Below, in pieces: positions 49,301-62,357 of a stretch of DNA of 64,000 bases. The number at the start of each line of letters is the position of its first letter. Position 1 is the first letter of the stretch. Source of the DNA: Pyrocephalus nanus (taxonomy: Eukaryota > Chordata > Aves > Passeriformes > Tyrannidae); contig CM076275.1 of the NCBI GenBank assembly GCA_038380795.1, forward strand, positions 7,907,001 to 7,971,000, given 5' to 3'. The notes under the pieces were generated by a model, which saw only the letters and a program-made list of their open reading frames with translations, had not been told where the DNA came from and did not search any database. The translations under genes were made by a program, and so were the position numbers.

Positions 49301-52236
49301 TTCCAAGAAGCTGGCACCCTCAAACACGAATTGTCCCCCTGCATCTCCCAGTGCCTCTCCAGGCTTTGGAGACGGATGGGAGGCAGGCTGGGTCCGGGGG
49401 CTCAGCTTGTGGAGGGCCGCAGGGGAGTACTGGAACAACCACAGCTCTAACTCAATTTCTACCCATTTTCTCTTCTGCCTTCACTTCATTATGGATTATT
49501 ATTTTTTAAACTGAAGCAAACAGAGTCGATTCTGCTTCCAACTGAATTGCCCACAGGCTGGCTCCTCTCCTCCATCCAGCTGATCCAATCCTTACAGCAG
49601 CTCCTTCTCAACGGATGGGCAGTCTTCAGGGAGAATACCTCGTCTGGAGAGAGTCCTTCATCTTTTATGGAAAGCAGCATTTAATTTCCAGTTGTTACAG
49701 GCTGTTTCATGCAGCTTTTCAACTAGATAAGAAATGGCATCTGTGCACAAACTTAAAAGAGAGTAATTCTCAGCCTGAATTGGGACAAAAAGTTAGGAAC
49801 TCAATGTATTTTGCAAACAAGGTGTCCAGAGCAATGACAGCAAGGGTCATTTTGCATTAACAGCCTTTTCTACCGCCCTATCTATTTGTTATGCTGCAGA
49901 TGAGCACTTATTTCTAAATAAGTTGTTTCAAAGCAGAAAACAAGCCATTCTCCTTTGAAAAGTGTCAATGGGAGACTTCACAAAGATTTCTAAATATAGA
50001 TACTTCAAAAGAACAAGTGCAACAAGGAGACTGGTCAAAACGTATCCTTCTTGGCGCAGACTGGCAGCCTTGAAGAATTCATGTTTTCTAATGGAAAGAT
50101 GCTAAATGGAAAATCTTCCCTGGGCAGGTCCCTGTGCTACAGCAGCCCCGGATCATCTGCAGAGCTGTTTGTCCTGGCACAGAGGGCTGTGCTGATCCTA
50201 TCCCAGCACAAAGCTGGAAGTTGCTGGGTAAAGGATGACAACCAGACAGCCTTTCCCAGGCCCATCATGGCTCTCTTCCACTTCCTTTACTACTTGCCTT
50301 GCAGTTTGGGGTCCTGCTGTGGGGCACACCAAGCAGGAACAAGGGAAGTGGGACAAGGGAAGTGCAGGTGTTTCTCTTGGAAGTAGGACTTGGCTCGACC
50401 ACCAGGCCAGGACCCCTTGAAATTACCCCATGCCTTGCCCCATACCTTGTGTCACCAAAACTCAGTGGGTCTTCCCACCTCCTGCAAAGCTGCAAAGGTC
50501 ACTTTGGGCTACATCAAACGCCATCCCTTGCCTCCCTTCAGACATCCCATGCTGCACCAGTGGGAGCCCTGAAGGCAGGGAATCTGCCCCTGGGCACAAA
50601 TCAGCAGTGGAGACAGTCCTGCCTTTCCTCAGCAAGTCCAGCTGAATCCAACTAAAATATTTCTGAACATATTTGTAATGATTTGAGCAGTTTTGGAGCA
50701 CGCCCTGCACACTCCAGCCGGGTTTTTCAGGGGAGCGTGCTCCTCTGAGAGAGCTATTTCCTATTTTTGTCAGCACATTGAACACAGCCTCTAAATTAAA
50801 ATCTTCTATTTCCAGACTATTTTGATCAACTCTGCTTCCTTCAGCTTAAAAGATACAATAAGAATAGATGAGCTCTTACAAATTAAAAGCCTCTCTTGCT
50901 TAACAAATTGTCTCTTTGCAATAATTAATTGTCTGGAGAGAGATTCCAGCCCTACGTTTTTGGCCTCATTCCAGGCTGTGTAAGGGGTGGAAAAAAAAAA
51001 TGTATATTTGGGAATTTGTTGCCTCACCATGCTGGCTCTCACACTTCCAGTGCAAGGCAGGATGTGTCTGACCAGTCCAGAGGTGAGCCCATCCCAGGCA
51101 CAGCAGTGTCTGCTCTCCTCCATCAGCACGGCTGCCACCGAGCGCCCATCACAAGTCTCAGCTTGTGGTTTGCAGGGGGAAGGTTCCAGGCACATTTCAC
51201 CGCCTGCTTTTTTTTTTTTTCTTTTTATAGGTGATTATTATTAAACAGCAGGTCTGTCACTCTGAGCTACTATGGCCGTTCCCACATTGACAGTTCCCAG
51301 AAGCTCGTGGTATGTGGGGTTGTGGAGATGGAAGTGAAAGCAGTGCACAGGCACGGGGGTGGCTGCTGCTATCAGTGCCTCTTGCCAGGTGCTCCAGCTC
51401 CCTGAGGACTTCAGGATTTTGTCCAACCTGCACTTCCTTAGGAAATTCCTTCCAGTGCATGACTATCCTTATGATGAGTAAGTCTAAATTAATCTTAGAT
51501 TTTGCACTCTAAGCCCTTGGCTGCTACTCCTCCTCTCAGGGGTACGGATCTTCTACTCAACTTCCCTGGTGAAAGTGGAAATGTAAGCAGGTTGTGACAT
51601 CTGCTCCATCAAAATCCCATCAGTCTTTTCTCAGAGGAATGTCCTCCAGGCCTCTACCACATATGCTTCTCACTCTTGGAGCTTTTCAGCCAGAAGAGCC
51701 TCTATGAAGAGGAAGGTTGTAGTTGGCTTTGCTTATCCTGGTAGGTGCTCCAGGTCCTCCTGCATACAGGAGACAAGAGGGAGGCTGGTACCAGCCAGGA
51801 TTAAGCCTAGGACTGTGAGAATTCCCGCCTTCAGCAGAGGACATTCTCACTGTGGCAGAAAGATGCTTTACTTCTTTCCCATCCCACGTGACAAGCAGCT
51901 GTAAAATGATTTCACTGAGGATCACCATCCCACAGATGCAGCCCCAGATTTGATGAGGTTACCTGCAGTGGGACAGGAGACAGAAGTCACAGAGGAACAG
52001 CATATTGCTGGTGCTGGGCATCCACACCAGTGCCCAGCTCGCCACCTCATGCTGGGAGCAGCTCAGCACTTTGTTGGCTTCATGGTCCCTCTGCAGCCTC
52101 AGTCCTTTCAGGGCCTCCTCGTGCCCTGTCTGCTCATGCTGGCAGGTCAGACAGGGGCACAGCAGGGTCCCAGTGTGGGGGCCAGGCAGGGTGGGAGCTG
52201 GGCAATGCCCAAGTCCAGGTCCATGCCCAGAGCTCC

Positions 52237-52276
52237 GTGCTCCTTGCCAGCCCCACGTGCTCCTTGCCAGCCCCAC
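52237..52276. repeat. Perfect 20-bp tandem duplication
   Basis: Two identical, adjacent 20-bp units begin at 52237 and 52257 (GTGCTCCTTG... ending CCCCAC). The lack of any mismatch suggests a recent duplication. Confidence 0.9.
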
Positions 52277-55200
52277 AGCAGTCCCACTGCAGGGGAGCGT
52301 TTTGCTAATCCTTTCATTCCTGCCCCATGCCCAGCAGGACAGGCTCCTGCCAGCTTTGCAGGGAAAAGCTGTGGAAGCACCTGGGGCTCAAGCAGGGAAT
52401 CCTTCCCTTTGAAGCAGCAGCAGGGCAGGAGCCACCTTCCAGCCCTGGGGCTCCTAAATCACCCAAACAGCCTCAGAGCAGGCACATACATACACAGACC
52501 CGGCTTCACTGGCCCCAAGCTGAAACTAGACAGCTCATTCCCACAAAAATTGTCTGACTTTCCTCTCAGAGGGCCCAGGAATGCTGGGAGGGGTCTGAGC
52601 AAGGCTAAAGCCTGCTGAGCATTCCATTCTCCCACCCTGGTCCTGGACCATGGCTCAGCCTCCTCCAAACACAGAGAGGGCAATAGCTCTACACAGCCCC
52701 AAATTAGACTTCTGCCACAAGATATCACCCAGGCCACGACCTCAGCAGTGTTTGAAGGAGGATTAAATATTTATCTGGAAAACAAGGATGTGCACAATTG
52801 CATTCAGCGGGATTAGTGATAAAGCCCATAAAGACCCACTTATTGGAGCTGTAGCCAATTGCTCCCTTCCCAGGGATGCCTTGTGTACACCATAGGAGTG
52901 CCAGGACTCCCATTCCCCTCCCAGCTTTGTGGTTTGGGGGAAATGACTGTCACCTCCTCCCACAGACCTCAGCCACTGCTTTTACTCTTTACAATGACTC
53001 AGAGAGATGAAAACCCTTGTGCTGGTGTCACACAAACTGTTCCATCCCTAGCACAGTTTAATCTATGAACAGCTTTATTTGAGTGAGCAGAGGACCCTCC
53101 TTGACCCTGGACACATTTGAAAGCATGAGCCTTCAATTCCCCAAAGGAGCTCCATACTAGTGTGGAGCCAGCAACACCCTCCAGGTAGTTGTTAGAGCCT
53201 GGAGAGCTCTGTATAACACAAACAGACAGATAAACCTGGAAATAAACCTCTAACATCCCCTCTCTGCACTAAGAGAAACTTCAGAAATATGTCACAGACT
53301 GTGTCTATAGTCTGACACTATATCACAGCAGATGGGATCCTGCTAAGCATCCTTGAGATCAGCACTGCTGATCCACCAAGAGGGTAGGAAAGGCCCAAGC
53401 ATCCTCTTCTTTTCCATTACATCAGTTCCAGTACAGGAGAGGTGCCTTTGGACAGAGATATTCCTGGAAAAGCCAGAACTTGGAGCATGCCAAAAATATA
53501 TGCGCAAGCAGGATGTTGCTCTGGAGCTCAGCCACAGCCCAGCAAGGGTCTTCCACCACCCTGGGGAGCTGCCTTGTCTGCAGACAGGAGTAGTTCCTTG
53601 CACAGCCCCAGATTCATTGCAGATGTTTTACACATGCTTTCCCTGTAATATTTATTTCCCATGAGTATGCTCTGGCTTACACAGTCCCCGGCAGGGAATA
53701 TCAGAGATTTCTGCCATAATTTATCATTTTGCCCAGGATAGGATTTCACTGGAAATTATTTGCTTATAAAAGAAAAAAGCATATTAATACATCTTTTATT
53801 TTCACTTTGTATATAATCCACTGGAAATTAAATTATTCGGGTGATTTGAGTCAGCCACTGGCCTCTCCCTCTAGCCAGGAAGTTCAGCAGCCTCTGGTGG
53901 GGTCAGTACCTTTCCATGGCTTTTTACTTTTGATTTTTTCAGAGGACTCAACTCATCACAAGTTTATTTCCCTAATCCATGATCTTCTGCCAGAGTTCAC
54001 ATGAATGTCTCTAAAACCCAATAGGACACCTCACCAACTTCTCTCAGCCTGCACCGCCCAAGGAGCTGCTCTGCACCCAGTTTTGTTTTCTGCATATTTT
54101 CTATTCCTCTTCCCCCTTCTTCTTTGGCTTTTCCAAACATAGCTCAGGCTGGGGAGAGCAGCACAGAACTGCACCATGGAGCCCTTCTCAGAGTTGAGCT
54201 GCCATATGCGATCTCCCAGGTTGGCTGCCACCTTCCAGGCATATCTTCACCATCTGAGGTTTTTTAGGAGCTCTCGTCTTTGCCAAACGTCACATTCCTG
54301 GAGTCCCAAACTCTCCCTGGCTTCTCTTGCACTTTCCCATCTCTCAGCATTGCTGTAAAGTTTGATAGCAGCTGCTTACAGACATATACACACAGAGGAT
54401 GTCAGAGACCTCTCCTTGCCATTTCCTGACTCATTACTCACTCCACAGCTCACTCAGGGAATGTCCCAGTTTATGAGTGGCTCTGGTTGCTGTCTGCCCC
54501 ATGCAGCCAAGCCTGGCAGAGGTGTCTGCTCTGCCTGGGCATGTGTGGCAGGTCAGACATCAGGTCTGATGAGTATCAAGTGCCTCCTTCATTCTCAGAG
54601 CTTGCCAACAACAATGTTTTCCAGCCACAGGCTCTGCAGGTATCACATCTGCCACTTCCCAGGGTGCAGATGCACAGTGCACAGCAGTCCATGCCAGCAG
54701 GAATGTCCCTGCAAAGCTCCTTTCAGCTCTAGGTCCTGCTACTTCCCAGTGCCAGTGCAGCAGAGTCTGCACACAGTGTCTGTCTGCAGAGCTGGGACAG
54801 AGGGATCCAGCCTGGGACAGGCACAGCAGCCCAGCCCCATCTCCAGCCACCAGCCCAGTCTCTGCCTGCTGGGTAGGGTGGGTTGGGGTGCAGGTCCCAG
54901 TGGATGGGGAAGGCAGTGTCGGGGGGACGGCGCAACCATTCCTGTCTGCTGGGTGTTCGTGGGGGCTGATGAACCAGGTGAGAGTTGAACCCTCAAATCT
55001 TCCCAGAGGCCTCGGGTATACAGAGAATGCTGAACTCAGAGCCTGCCCCATGGGCAGCAGGGACCTTTTATTGGGAGGGTTTAGGGCAAGGGGCCTGGAG
55101 AGGGAATCCTGCCCCAGTAACCAGAGCACTTTGTCCTTAAACGGCGCTTACGATCCTGAGACTTCCAGATGAAAGATCCCTTGTAGATCAGACCCAAGCG

Positions 55201-55884
55201 AGGGCCCCTGGAATAAATCAACACCCCAGTGACTTTAGCTGACGCAGACATTCCTGAGCAGATTTCAATCTTGTTTTCGAGGAGGGATCCCTCCGCGTCC
55301 GCAGGCTGCACACTCCAGCCACTTGAGAAGCATCTGGCAGCCAGTCCCCGGTTCAGCTACCCAAACACATCACAGCTGCTGATCAGTGGGAAAACTCTCT
55401 GGTTCTAGCAGATCATAAGCTTATTAAAGATAGATTTGTGCTTAAGTCTGCAGAGATAAACAGATCAAAGGTATTTTGGTCTGTGCACCAGTGCTGCCGG
55501 TATCCCTGGCTGGAAGAGGCAGAGGCCAGGACATGCTCTCCATTCCCAGTGCAGGGCACTGGGGGAGCTCAGCCCAGGTCAGGGAGCAGCAAGATCTGTC
55601 TGCTTTCAGCCTGGGAAGCCCAGGGCCACACCCAGGCCCTGGGTAAGTCCTGTAATAAGTCCCTGTAATAAGTCCTTCCTTGGCTCTTTGTGCGGGAAAC
55701 TCAGAAATGGCTGCTTGAAGCACCTCACTCAGAGCATCACTGCCTCCACTGCTCTCCCCGGGTAATGTGGAGCCAGGGAGTGGCCAAGCTTCTCTGGAGT
55801 TCTGCTGGCAGCCTGGGACCTGCTCAGCTCAAGAGGGAGAGCTAAAAGGGGAAACAGGTCCTCACACAGCTGGCCCAGCAGCTG

Positions 55885-55932
55885 ATATTTGCATAGTACT
55901 TTGAAGCCCACAGATGAAAGATTTGAGAGACA
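55885..55932 (+). repeat. Short MIR/L3-like tail remnant
   Basis: TGCATAGTACTTTGAAGCCC followed by ACAGATGAAAGATTTGAGAG resembles the common amniote repeat ending GCGCTTTGAGATC...GATGAAAAGCGCTATATAA. It is only about 45 bp long and diverged, so chance similarity is possible. Confidence 0.3.
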
Positions 55933-56599
55933 CGAAAGGCTGTCACTGCCTGTTTGTCATTTGGTGTGGTTTCCTCCCTGCCATCGCACGCAAAGGAGAC
56001 AATTTTCAGGATAGGTGAGTGCGGCCTTGAGGAAAAGATGCCCAGCCTGGAGCATCCCTGACACTGAACCAGAACATGTCAAACCCCTCCCCAGCACGGT
56101 GCAGAACCCCCAGGATGTCAGTATGGACTTTCCGTGATGCTTCCAGTTGCATAAGGAGTAAATGTGCACCACAGCCTTGTCTGGGCTCCAGTTTCTTCCA
56201 CCCACTTTACAGCTACCCCACCTTTTTCCTTATCTCTTCCCAGTGCAACACAAGAGTCACCATCTTCCCTGAGCCATCTCTGACACTCAGCTCCAGGCTC
56301 AGTTGTGTTTGCTCTCAGGGGGCTCACATGGATTGCCAAGCTAAAAACTGGGAGCGAGTGATGGCATCAGAGCTCCCAGCAGCAGGCAAACGTGTGCCTG
56401 CAGAAGAGAGCCAGGAGGGAGGAAGGCTTTATACATGGCAAGCCATCAGCAAAAAGGGCCCTGAAACCTCAGTGTTAGTGAGGAAGGTGATGGGAGCACT
56501 CGAGGGAAGCAGCAGCGGGGGGCAGCAGGCATCCCACCCTCCTCTCTGTGCCAGGCACGGCTCGATGGAGCCCTGAACTCCACGTGCTTGGAGTTCATC

Positions 56600-56894
56600 T
56601 CACTTTCAGCATTTCAAATTTGCCGATGATAACCTCGGTGTCTGAGTTCGCGGCTCTGATCCCACCCACTTGAGGTCTGACTCATGTTGCAGTCACCGCT
56701 GCCTGGATATTGGTACGAGAGGAGGGAGGGAGGGAGGAGGAGGAGAAGAGAGGGACGGAGCAGCCACCGCCTCTCGCAGCACACGCTTCTGCCTTCACAA
56801 CTGAGCCACTCACACCGGGGAAAAGTTAGAGGCGGCACAGCCACTGAGGACTCCCATCCACTCAGGGGCTGTGGGAAAGCAGCACCTTTCCCAG
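56600..56894 (+). promoter_or_regulatory. Candidate HRH2 promoter and noncoding first exon
   Basis: A GGGA/GGA-rich tract (56711-56760) is followed by about 130 bp that retain several CpGs and lack an obvious long frame. They end in CCCAG|GTAAAG, a strong splice donor at 56895. It lies 6.1 kb before the HRH2 coding exon on the same strand. HRH2 genes have noncoding 5' exons, so this would fit a TATA-less promoter plus first exon. No matching acceptor is certain; one possibility is the AG near 62960, just before the start codon. The assignment to HRH2 is inferred. Confidence 0.4.
56711..56760. repeat. (GGGA)n/(GGA)n purine tract
   Basis: Three GGGA units followed by GGA and GAGA units, all purines on + over about 45 bp. 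It sits just before the candidate HRH2 first exon. Such GA tracts are common in TATA-less promoters. Confidence 0.8.
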
Positions 56895-59800
56895 GTAAAG
56901 CTTTTGCCTTACTTTTTGCTTAGTTGATACACTGGTAAATTACTTTCTAGATAATATCTCAGAAAGGTTGGTGGGTCGCTGCTGAGTTTGGGGTGTGCTA
57001 AGCCCATTGACCCTGCAATGGGCCACCTGGGTCATCAGACCCTTGTGCCACCCTGGGGTGGCTGGAGCAGAGGACGGTTTGGGGACCTTTTTCGGCTATT
57101 ACTGGTGGGGACAGCTGAAGATGAGAACATCAGGGTCAGAGCAAGGACGAGGGTGGAGTGTGCCCAGGGCACAGAGGCAGAGCCCTGCCCTGCCTCAACA
57201 TCTCTGGTGTGCAGCATCTCTGCCCAAGCAGCTTCCGCACAAGGTTTCTTAACTGAGGCACTGAGCTGCCTGAGCCCTTTCTCCGAGCACTCCAGCCCTT
57301 CCATCCAGCCCTCCACAGCTGCCAGCTGCTGGGCATCTGCTGCTGCCCCATCCCAGGGCACACTCAGCTCCGTGAGGCAGGGTTACCCCAAGCTGGGCTG
57401 TAGCTCTGGCACAGGAAGGATGGGTAATCCCCAAGGGTATGCACTGCTCGCTGTGCCCTGCCCGGAATAGGCTTCATCAGGAGGCTGAACCCTGGGACCT
57501 CTGATGGGAAACTGGGCGACTTCAAGAGCACCCACGAGCCCTGAAGCTTTGTTTTCAGTTTCACCTTTCCTGCGCACTCTCTGCAGAACTAACTTTTGAA
57601 ATGCTGACTGCTCTGCTGTGCTGGGTTCCCCATATCTCTTTGTTTCCTGCTTCTAGGAGTCCTAACTGCCTTACCCATGGACTCCTTTTCCTCCTGGGGA
57701 AGCATGATGGAGGGCTGGTGGCAGTGATGGGAATTTTGTCCTGCCTCCTCCAGCCCCTCTGCTCATGTCAGACTCAATAGTTGCTGCCTTGTATCAGGGA
57801 TCAGGCTGGGATGGGGAAGAGAAAGCACCAGGCTCTGAAGGAGACCAAGGAGCAGGGACAAAAGTGTCTGAGGATGCAGCCACCCAGGACACCAGTATCC
57901 CCTCAGAACCCCAGAGGTGAAGTGAGATTCCAAAGGGGCTTTGCCGAAATGAGACTGAAACTGCCTTTGTGCACCTGTAAGATCCAGGGTGAGTTGTGTC
58001 TACCCACCCAAATGAGGGCATGAAGCGCCTTGGATGAGTGAGCAGCACACTCAATAGCCCTGCCCTGAGAAGCAGAGGGGAGATGAGGGATTTCAAGGAA
58101 AAGGTGGAAACAAGGGAGCTGAAATTCCAGTGATGGGGCTCACTGAGGTCAGGGGCAGAGGCATGCTGGGGGATGCTATGAAGTGCAGCACTGTATAGGA
58201 GGAGCACAGCCCTTCCAAGAAGGCTTCTCATAAACTGAAAACTACCCCAAAACCTCACCCAAACCCTTCACAGACAGCAGGGCAAACTAGTTTCTGCACC
58301 ACTCACGTTTGTCCTCTCTCGCATCGCCTTCGAGTCCTGGTTCTGGCACATTTGCTCTTGTTCCATGTGGGGCAGGCTCTTGGCTCTGACAGGGGTCAGG
58401 AAGCCCATTCCCAGGGTCCCTGCAACTGCCAGCCCTGCCTGCTCCCCACCATGGAACCTCAAACATCCTCTCTCAGACCAGAAGAAACACCCACACTCCT
58501 GCCCATCTCACAGCCCTGGCTGAAGTACCTCTCACAGCATGCCCAGATGTTTAACTTCAGGAAACACTTGAATATAATTTTAGAAAAAGCTATGATGCTC
58601 TGCTGCAAGCTCTGTGTGGCCAGGGAATTCACTCTGCTGCTAAGTGACTTCTGCCAGCACTTTTCTCGGAAAGAAGCTATCGCAGGAGGCAGAATAACAT
58701 TTCAGGTCTGCCTGAGAGCGTCCCCAGGATGGGGCTAAAGTGTTTCATGTGGAGCTTCTCCTGAGCCCGCAACCACCTCTGTCGGTGCCCTTTCCGGTGG
58801 TGGGAAACACTTCCCAAAGACAGGCTGCCACATCCAGGCACTGAGTGCTCCTCTCTGCCCCGGTATCCACTCACGGTGCCGATGGACACAGGCTTTTAAC
58901 AGATTTTAAAGCAAACCTGTATTGCCAGAAGTAGAAGCACAGGAAGGAGAGCAGCCAATGCAATCCCTACACTGCTGGAGCAGGCGCTGCATGCCATTAA
59001 TCTTACTGCAAAAGTGCACAAAGTGCTGGAATTAATGATGTTGAAGGAAAGGATGCTGAAAGATCAGGGGGCGGGGGGTGTGGAATAAAAGGGTAAAATG
59101 CAACAGAAATTTCCAGTGAATGAACCACAGCCCCCTCCTCAGAGAAGAGAAATGCCATTTTAAACACAGTGGATCAAATGTAACATGGACTGCAACAGAG
59201 CAGAAAATATCTGCTCAGGCAAGAGAAGGCAGAAATTAGTATGAGAATTGTAAAGAGGATAATGGGAAGATGATAGGACATTACAATGGAAGGATCATTA
59301 ATGCACCAAAGAAGGCTATTAGCAGAGTTCCTTAAGGATCAGCCTAGAGGTAAATTTTATTTAATGATTTTCATTAGTGGTCTTGGCTCAGAAAATGAGG
59401 GTTTCTCTAAGAAAATGTACTGGTGAGAAACTTGGGAAAAGTTTTGCACTCAACAAGGCACTAAGTACTACAGGAGAAGAACCAGAGGGTTTGAAGATTA
59501 ACAGAAACACACTGGGCTAGCACAAATTCATATGCTTAGGGCCTAACAACAAAAATTGCTACTCTAAGCAGCTGAAAACACCATAGGAAAAATATCTGGC
59601 TTTTAGGGAACCCCGGGATGACTGCAACAAAACAAATGCAACTTGACAAGTCTTCACAGCAGAGATAGTGTACATCAGAGCACCAGCACCACTGGAAAAG
59701 GCACTAGAAGGATGACCCAGAAGCAATGCCCTGCTCTGGTCCCTTTAATGTCAGGAGGGTGATTTTGAACTATGAACAGGTCCAGGCTGTGATAATGAGG

Positions 59801-62357
59801 ATAATCAGGTAAACGTAAAAGCTGCCTGTTGAGACAGGGCTGGAAGGGTATCATTTATTCAGGCTGTTGCTGGAAAGACTGCCATGGGAAACAGCTGCTC
59901 CACTCGTTCATCAAGGAGGAAATCAACTCGCTCTGCCAGAACACAAGAGCAGGGGACGCAGGTATTAAAGGTGGCTGTGAGCGACCTGGGCAGAAAGCCA
60001 GGGGCAGATTTGGAGTGCCAGAGAGCCGAGGCTCTAGGAGAGAGCCCTGAGCTGGATGCATCATCCCAGGGACTGAGTCCTGATGGCAGTGGGCTGACAG
60101 TCCCTCACCCGTACCAGCCCTCCAGCCTGCTTTTCCTGCAAAGCTGTGCCCGGAGGCCATGTTCACTTGTAGGAATGTTGCCATGAGATAATTTAGCTGA
60201 GGGATACAGGGAAGTCTCCTGCACCTCTGCCATAGTTAGGGTGGCAATATCACACATCTGACCTTATAGGCAGCAGCTTCTGCCCTGTCCTGTGGAGGAA
60301 CATTCCAAGGAAATTCCAGGGTTTGCAGGCAGTTGAGCCCTGCAGCCCACATCCACATTGAGCCACCAAAATCCCAGCTCTACCTGAGCGCTCCTCTGCA
60401 GAGATGGGGATGCCTCTGCCCTCTTCCAAGTGGCTATTCCTTGCTCTGAGCTAATTTGAAAAAGCAATAAGAAGCAAAACTCCTTCTGGCCAGGTGAGCT
60501 GTGCAGGGATGAACTGGGGGCCACCCCTGACACCACAGCAGGTGCCAAATGTGTTGATGTGCCCAGAGCTGGTGCTTACCAGCAGAGCCCAAGCCAAGGC
60601 CCAGCAGAGACCACATAAGCTGCAAAAGCTGGTGACAAGAGAAGGTTGTTGGTGTGTGGTAAAGCAGCCACGTACGAGGCTGCAATCCACCCACTGCATT
60701 TTCTAAGTGTGCTACTCCCCCTATAATTTAATCTGCCATTTCCACATGTTGGGAGCGATGAAAAAAAACACATCCCTTTCACTTGGAAATACCCTTCTGC
60801 GAGAACAACCTGTTCTCCTCACTGCCGTCAGTGGGCAGGCAGCGCTCAGCTTGTTCCACACTCCTTTTGTGCGCGAACAAAGAGCTTTCCATGGCAAGAG
60901 CCTGCGCTGCAGAGGGAGGTGAGGAACCTCTCCACACACTGCCACCGTGCTGGAAAGCATCGCATCCCTCTCCCAGCAGCCTTGATCCCAGCACCCAAAT
61001 TCAGAGGACCTCCTGCCTGGCAGTGGGTTTGCTCTGCTCAGCAAAAGGCTTCCCACAGGCTGGGTCGTTCCCTGTCGTTCACTCTCCGTGCCTTTAGGGG
61101 CAGCAGGGCTGTGGGTATCGCCTACAAACTCAATGGTCCAGTCCCCATCTCTCTCCCCTATGGTTCCTGGCAATCAGTGGTTATTTACTCATGCAGTCTC
61201 CCTGGTATACTGCCTCCCTTGGCCCTCATGCCTTTAACCTTGAATCAAAGACATAAATCATCTGAAGAGTGTTTCAACCTACTCCACAGCATTATCTTGT
61301 TCTTGCAGGGTGAGTTTAACTTTAAAATCTCACCTCTGCCCTCTGACAAGGCCAGACCTTTTCATTTTCTGGGGTTTCTTCTGTTTGTTCCATCTCCACA
61401 GGCTATTGCACCCTGCACAGAATCAGCTCTACTTTCCTGCACAAGCCTGGGCACCAGCAGGGAGGGTTTCACTGCCTTCTATGGGGTGCAGAGAGCCTGG
61501 AGAGCTGGGCCATGCATCACCCATGTGAACCAGCACAGCTCTCCCCCACCAGCACATCAGGGAGAATGGGGAGACCCATCACCTCACAGGAGAAGCTTTT
61601 GGTGGGAGACCAGGCTGTGCCACAGGTGGCTCCATGAGGGTCCCCTTTGGGTACCTTCCTGACATCACTGTTGCTTCCCATCACACTGGAACTGAGGCCT
61701 CTTGGAATCTAGTAGCAGTATGGTTCTGTAGACCACCATAATCAGCAACTCAGAGCTCTTTTGGAAGTTAAAGGGGTTTTCTGTGTTGTTTCTGCCCTTG
61801 AAAAATGCAGCCTTTTGTTATTTATATCCATACAGAAAATAGCCATAAAAAGTAAGTCTACAAGGGATGTTTTGATTCCTTCCCAGGGCCCAGAGCAGAG
61901 TGAGGATTTCCTATCCAGGCTGCTGGAGCTACTGTGGTTGGTGATGGCAGGGACCAACTCAAAGCATGGGCTGCTGCAAAGCACAGATACAAAGGCAAAG
62001 TTTAATGAGACTGACAACCACAGCCAATCTTCAGAAACTATTTAGTTGGAACTAATTTTTCTAGATTGCATAAGCACTTCTTTCTCAGGAAAATTCTTTC
62101 CTCATATCCTCCCAGTCCTTGCTTTTATTGTAAGCCTGTAGGAACTTGAGACTTCTAAAATTCCTGCCCTTCTCTCAGCATACCTACATTACATGGGCCC
62201 AACCAGCAGGTACATGTGTGTCTGGCTGCCAAAGGACTTTCCAATTTGGGTTTAAGTGGGCTGGAGCAGCTAGGGAGGTGCAGACACTCTGATTCTGGAG
62301 GGGCTTGGGGGGCAGCTCAAAGGACCTTTGCCCACTTCAGCTCTGACTTGGTGCTTT
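56895..62357 (+). other. Putative 5' intron of HRH2
   Basis: If the donor at 56895 belongs to HRH2, this stretch is intronic. It contains the ancient CR1-related fragment at 59.2-59.85 kb and no other element I can name. A 247-codon frame at 60919-61662 shows no domain and is judged non-coding. Confidence 0.35.
59220..59850 (+). mobile_element. Ancient CR1/L3-related LINE fragment, degenerate
   Basis: The sense strand resembles the reverse-transcriptase region of old amniote CR1 elements. A block at 59300-59400 matches the segment around the conserved GSVLGP-LFN motif and the following LGSEN stretch (TTTAATGATTTTCATTAGTGG). A second block at 59530-59575 matches CTTAGGGCCTAACAACAAAAA. Many frameshifts and stops are present, so it is a fossil much older than the three CR1 tails elsewhere. 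The edges are approximate. Confidence 0.75.

Larger units (their letters stand above)
41449..56599. other. Gene-poor interval
   Basis: It holds the AGC microsatellite at 45.0 kb, enhancer-like segments near 46.0, 49.2 and 50.8-50.96 kb, the T-rich tract at 47.4 kb, the 20-bp tandem duplication at 52.2 kb and a short repeat tail at 55.9 kb. Frames of up to 222 codons (51950-52618) are Pro/Ser/Gln-rich and show no domain. Confidence 0.45.

Noticed and set aside
51950..52618. 222-codon frame on +
   Set aside because: Pro/Ser/Gln-rich and crosses a recent 20-bp tandem duplication that shifts the frame. No domain.
54362..54988. 208-codon frame on + and an overlapping 189-codon frame on -
   Set aside because: Both strands are open over the same C/G-rich DNA, and neither shows a domain.
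55081..55311. Basic, protein-like minus-strand frame
   Set aside because: No family recognised, no convincing splice sites, and no signal-like start.
60919..61662. 247-codon frame on +
   Set aside because: No domain and no splice support. Mixed composition like the flanking noncoding DNA.
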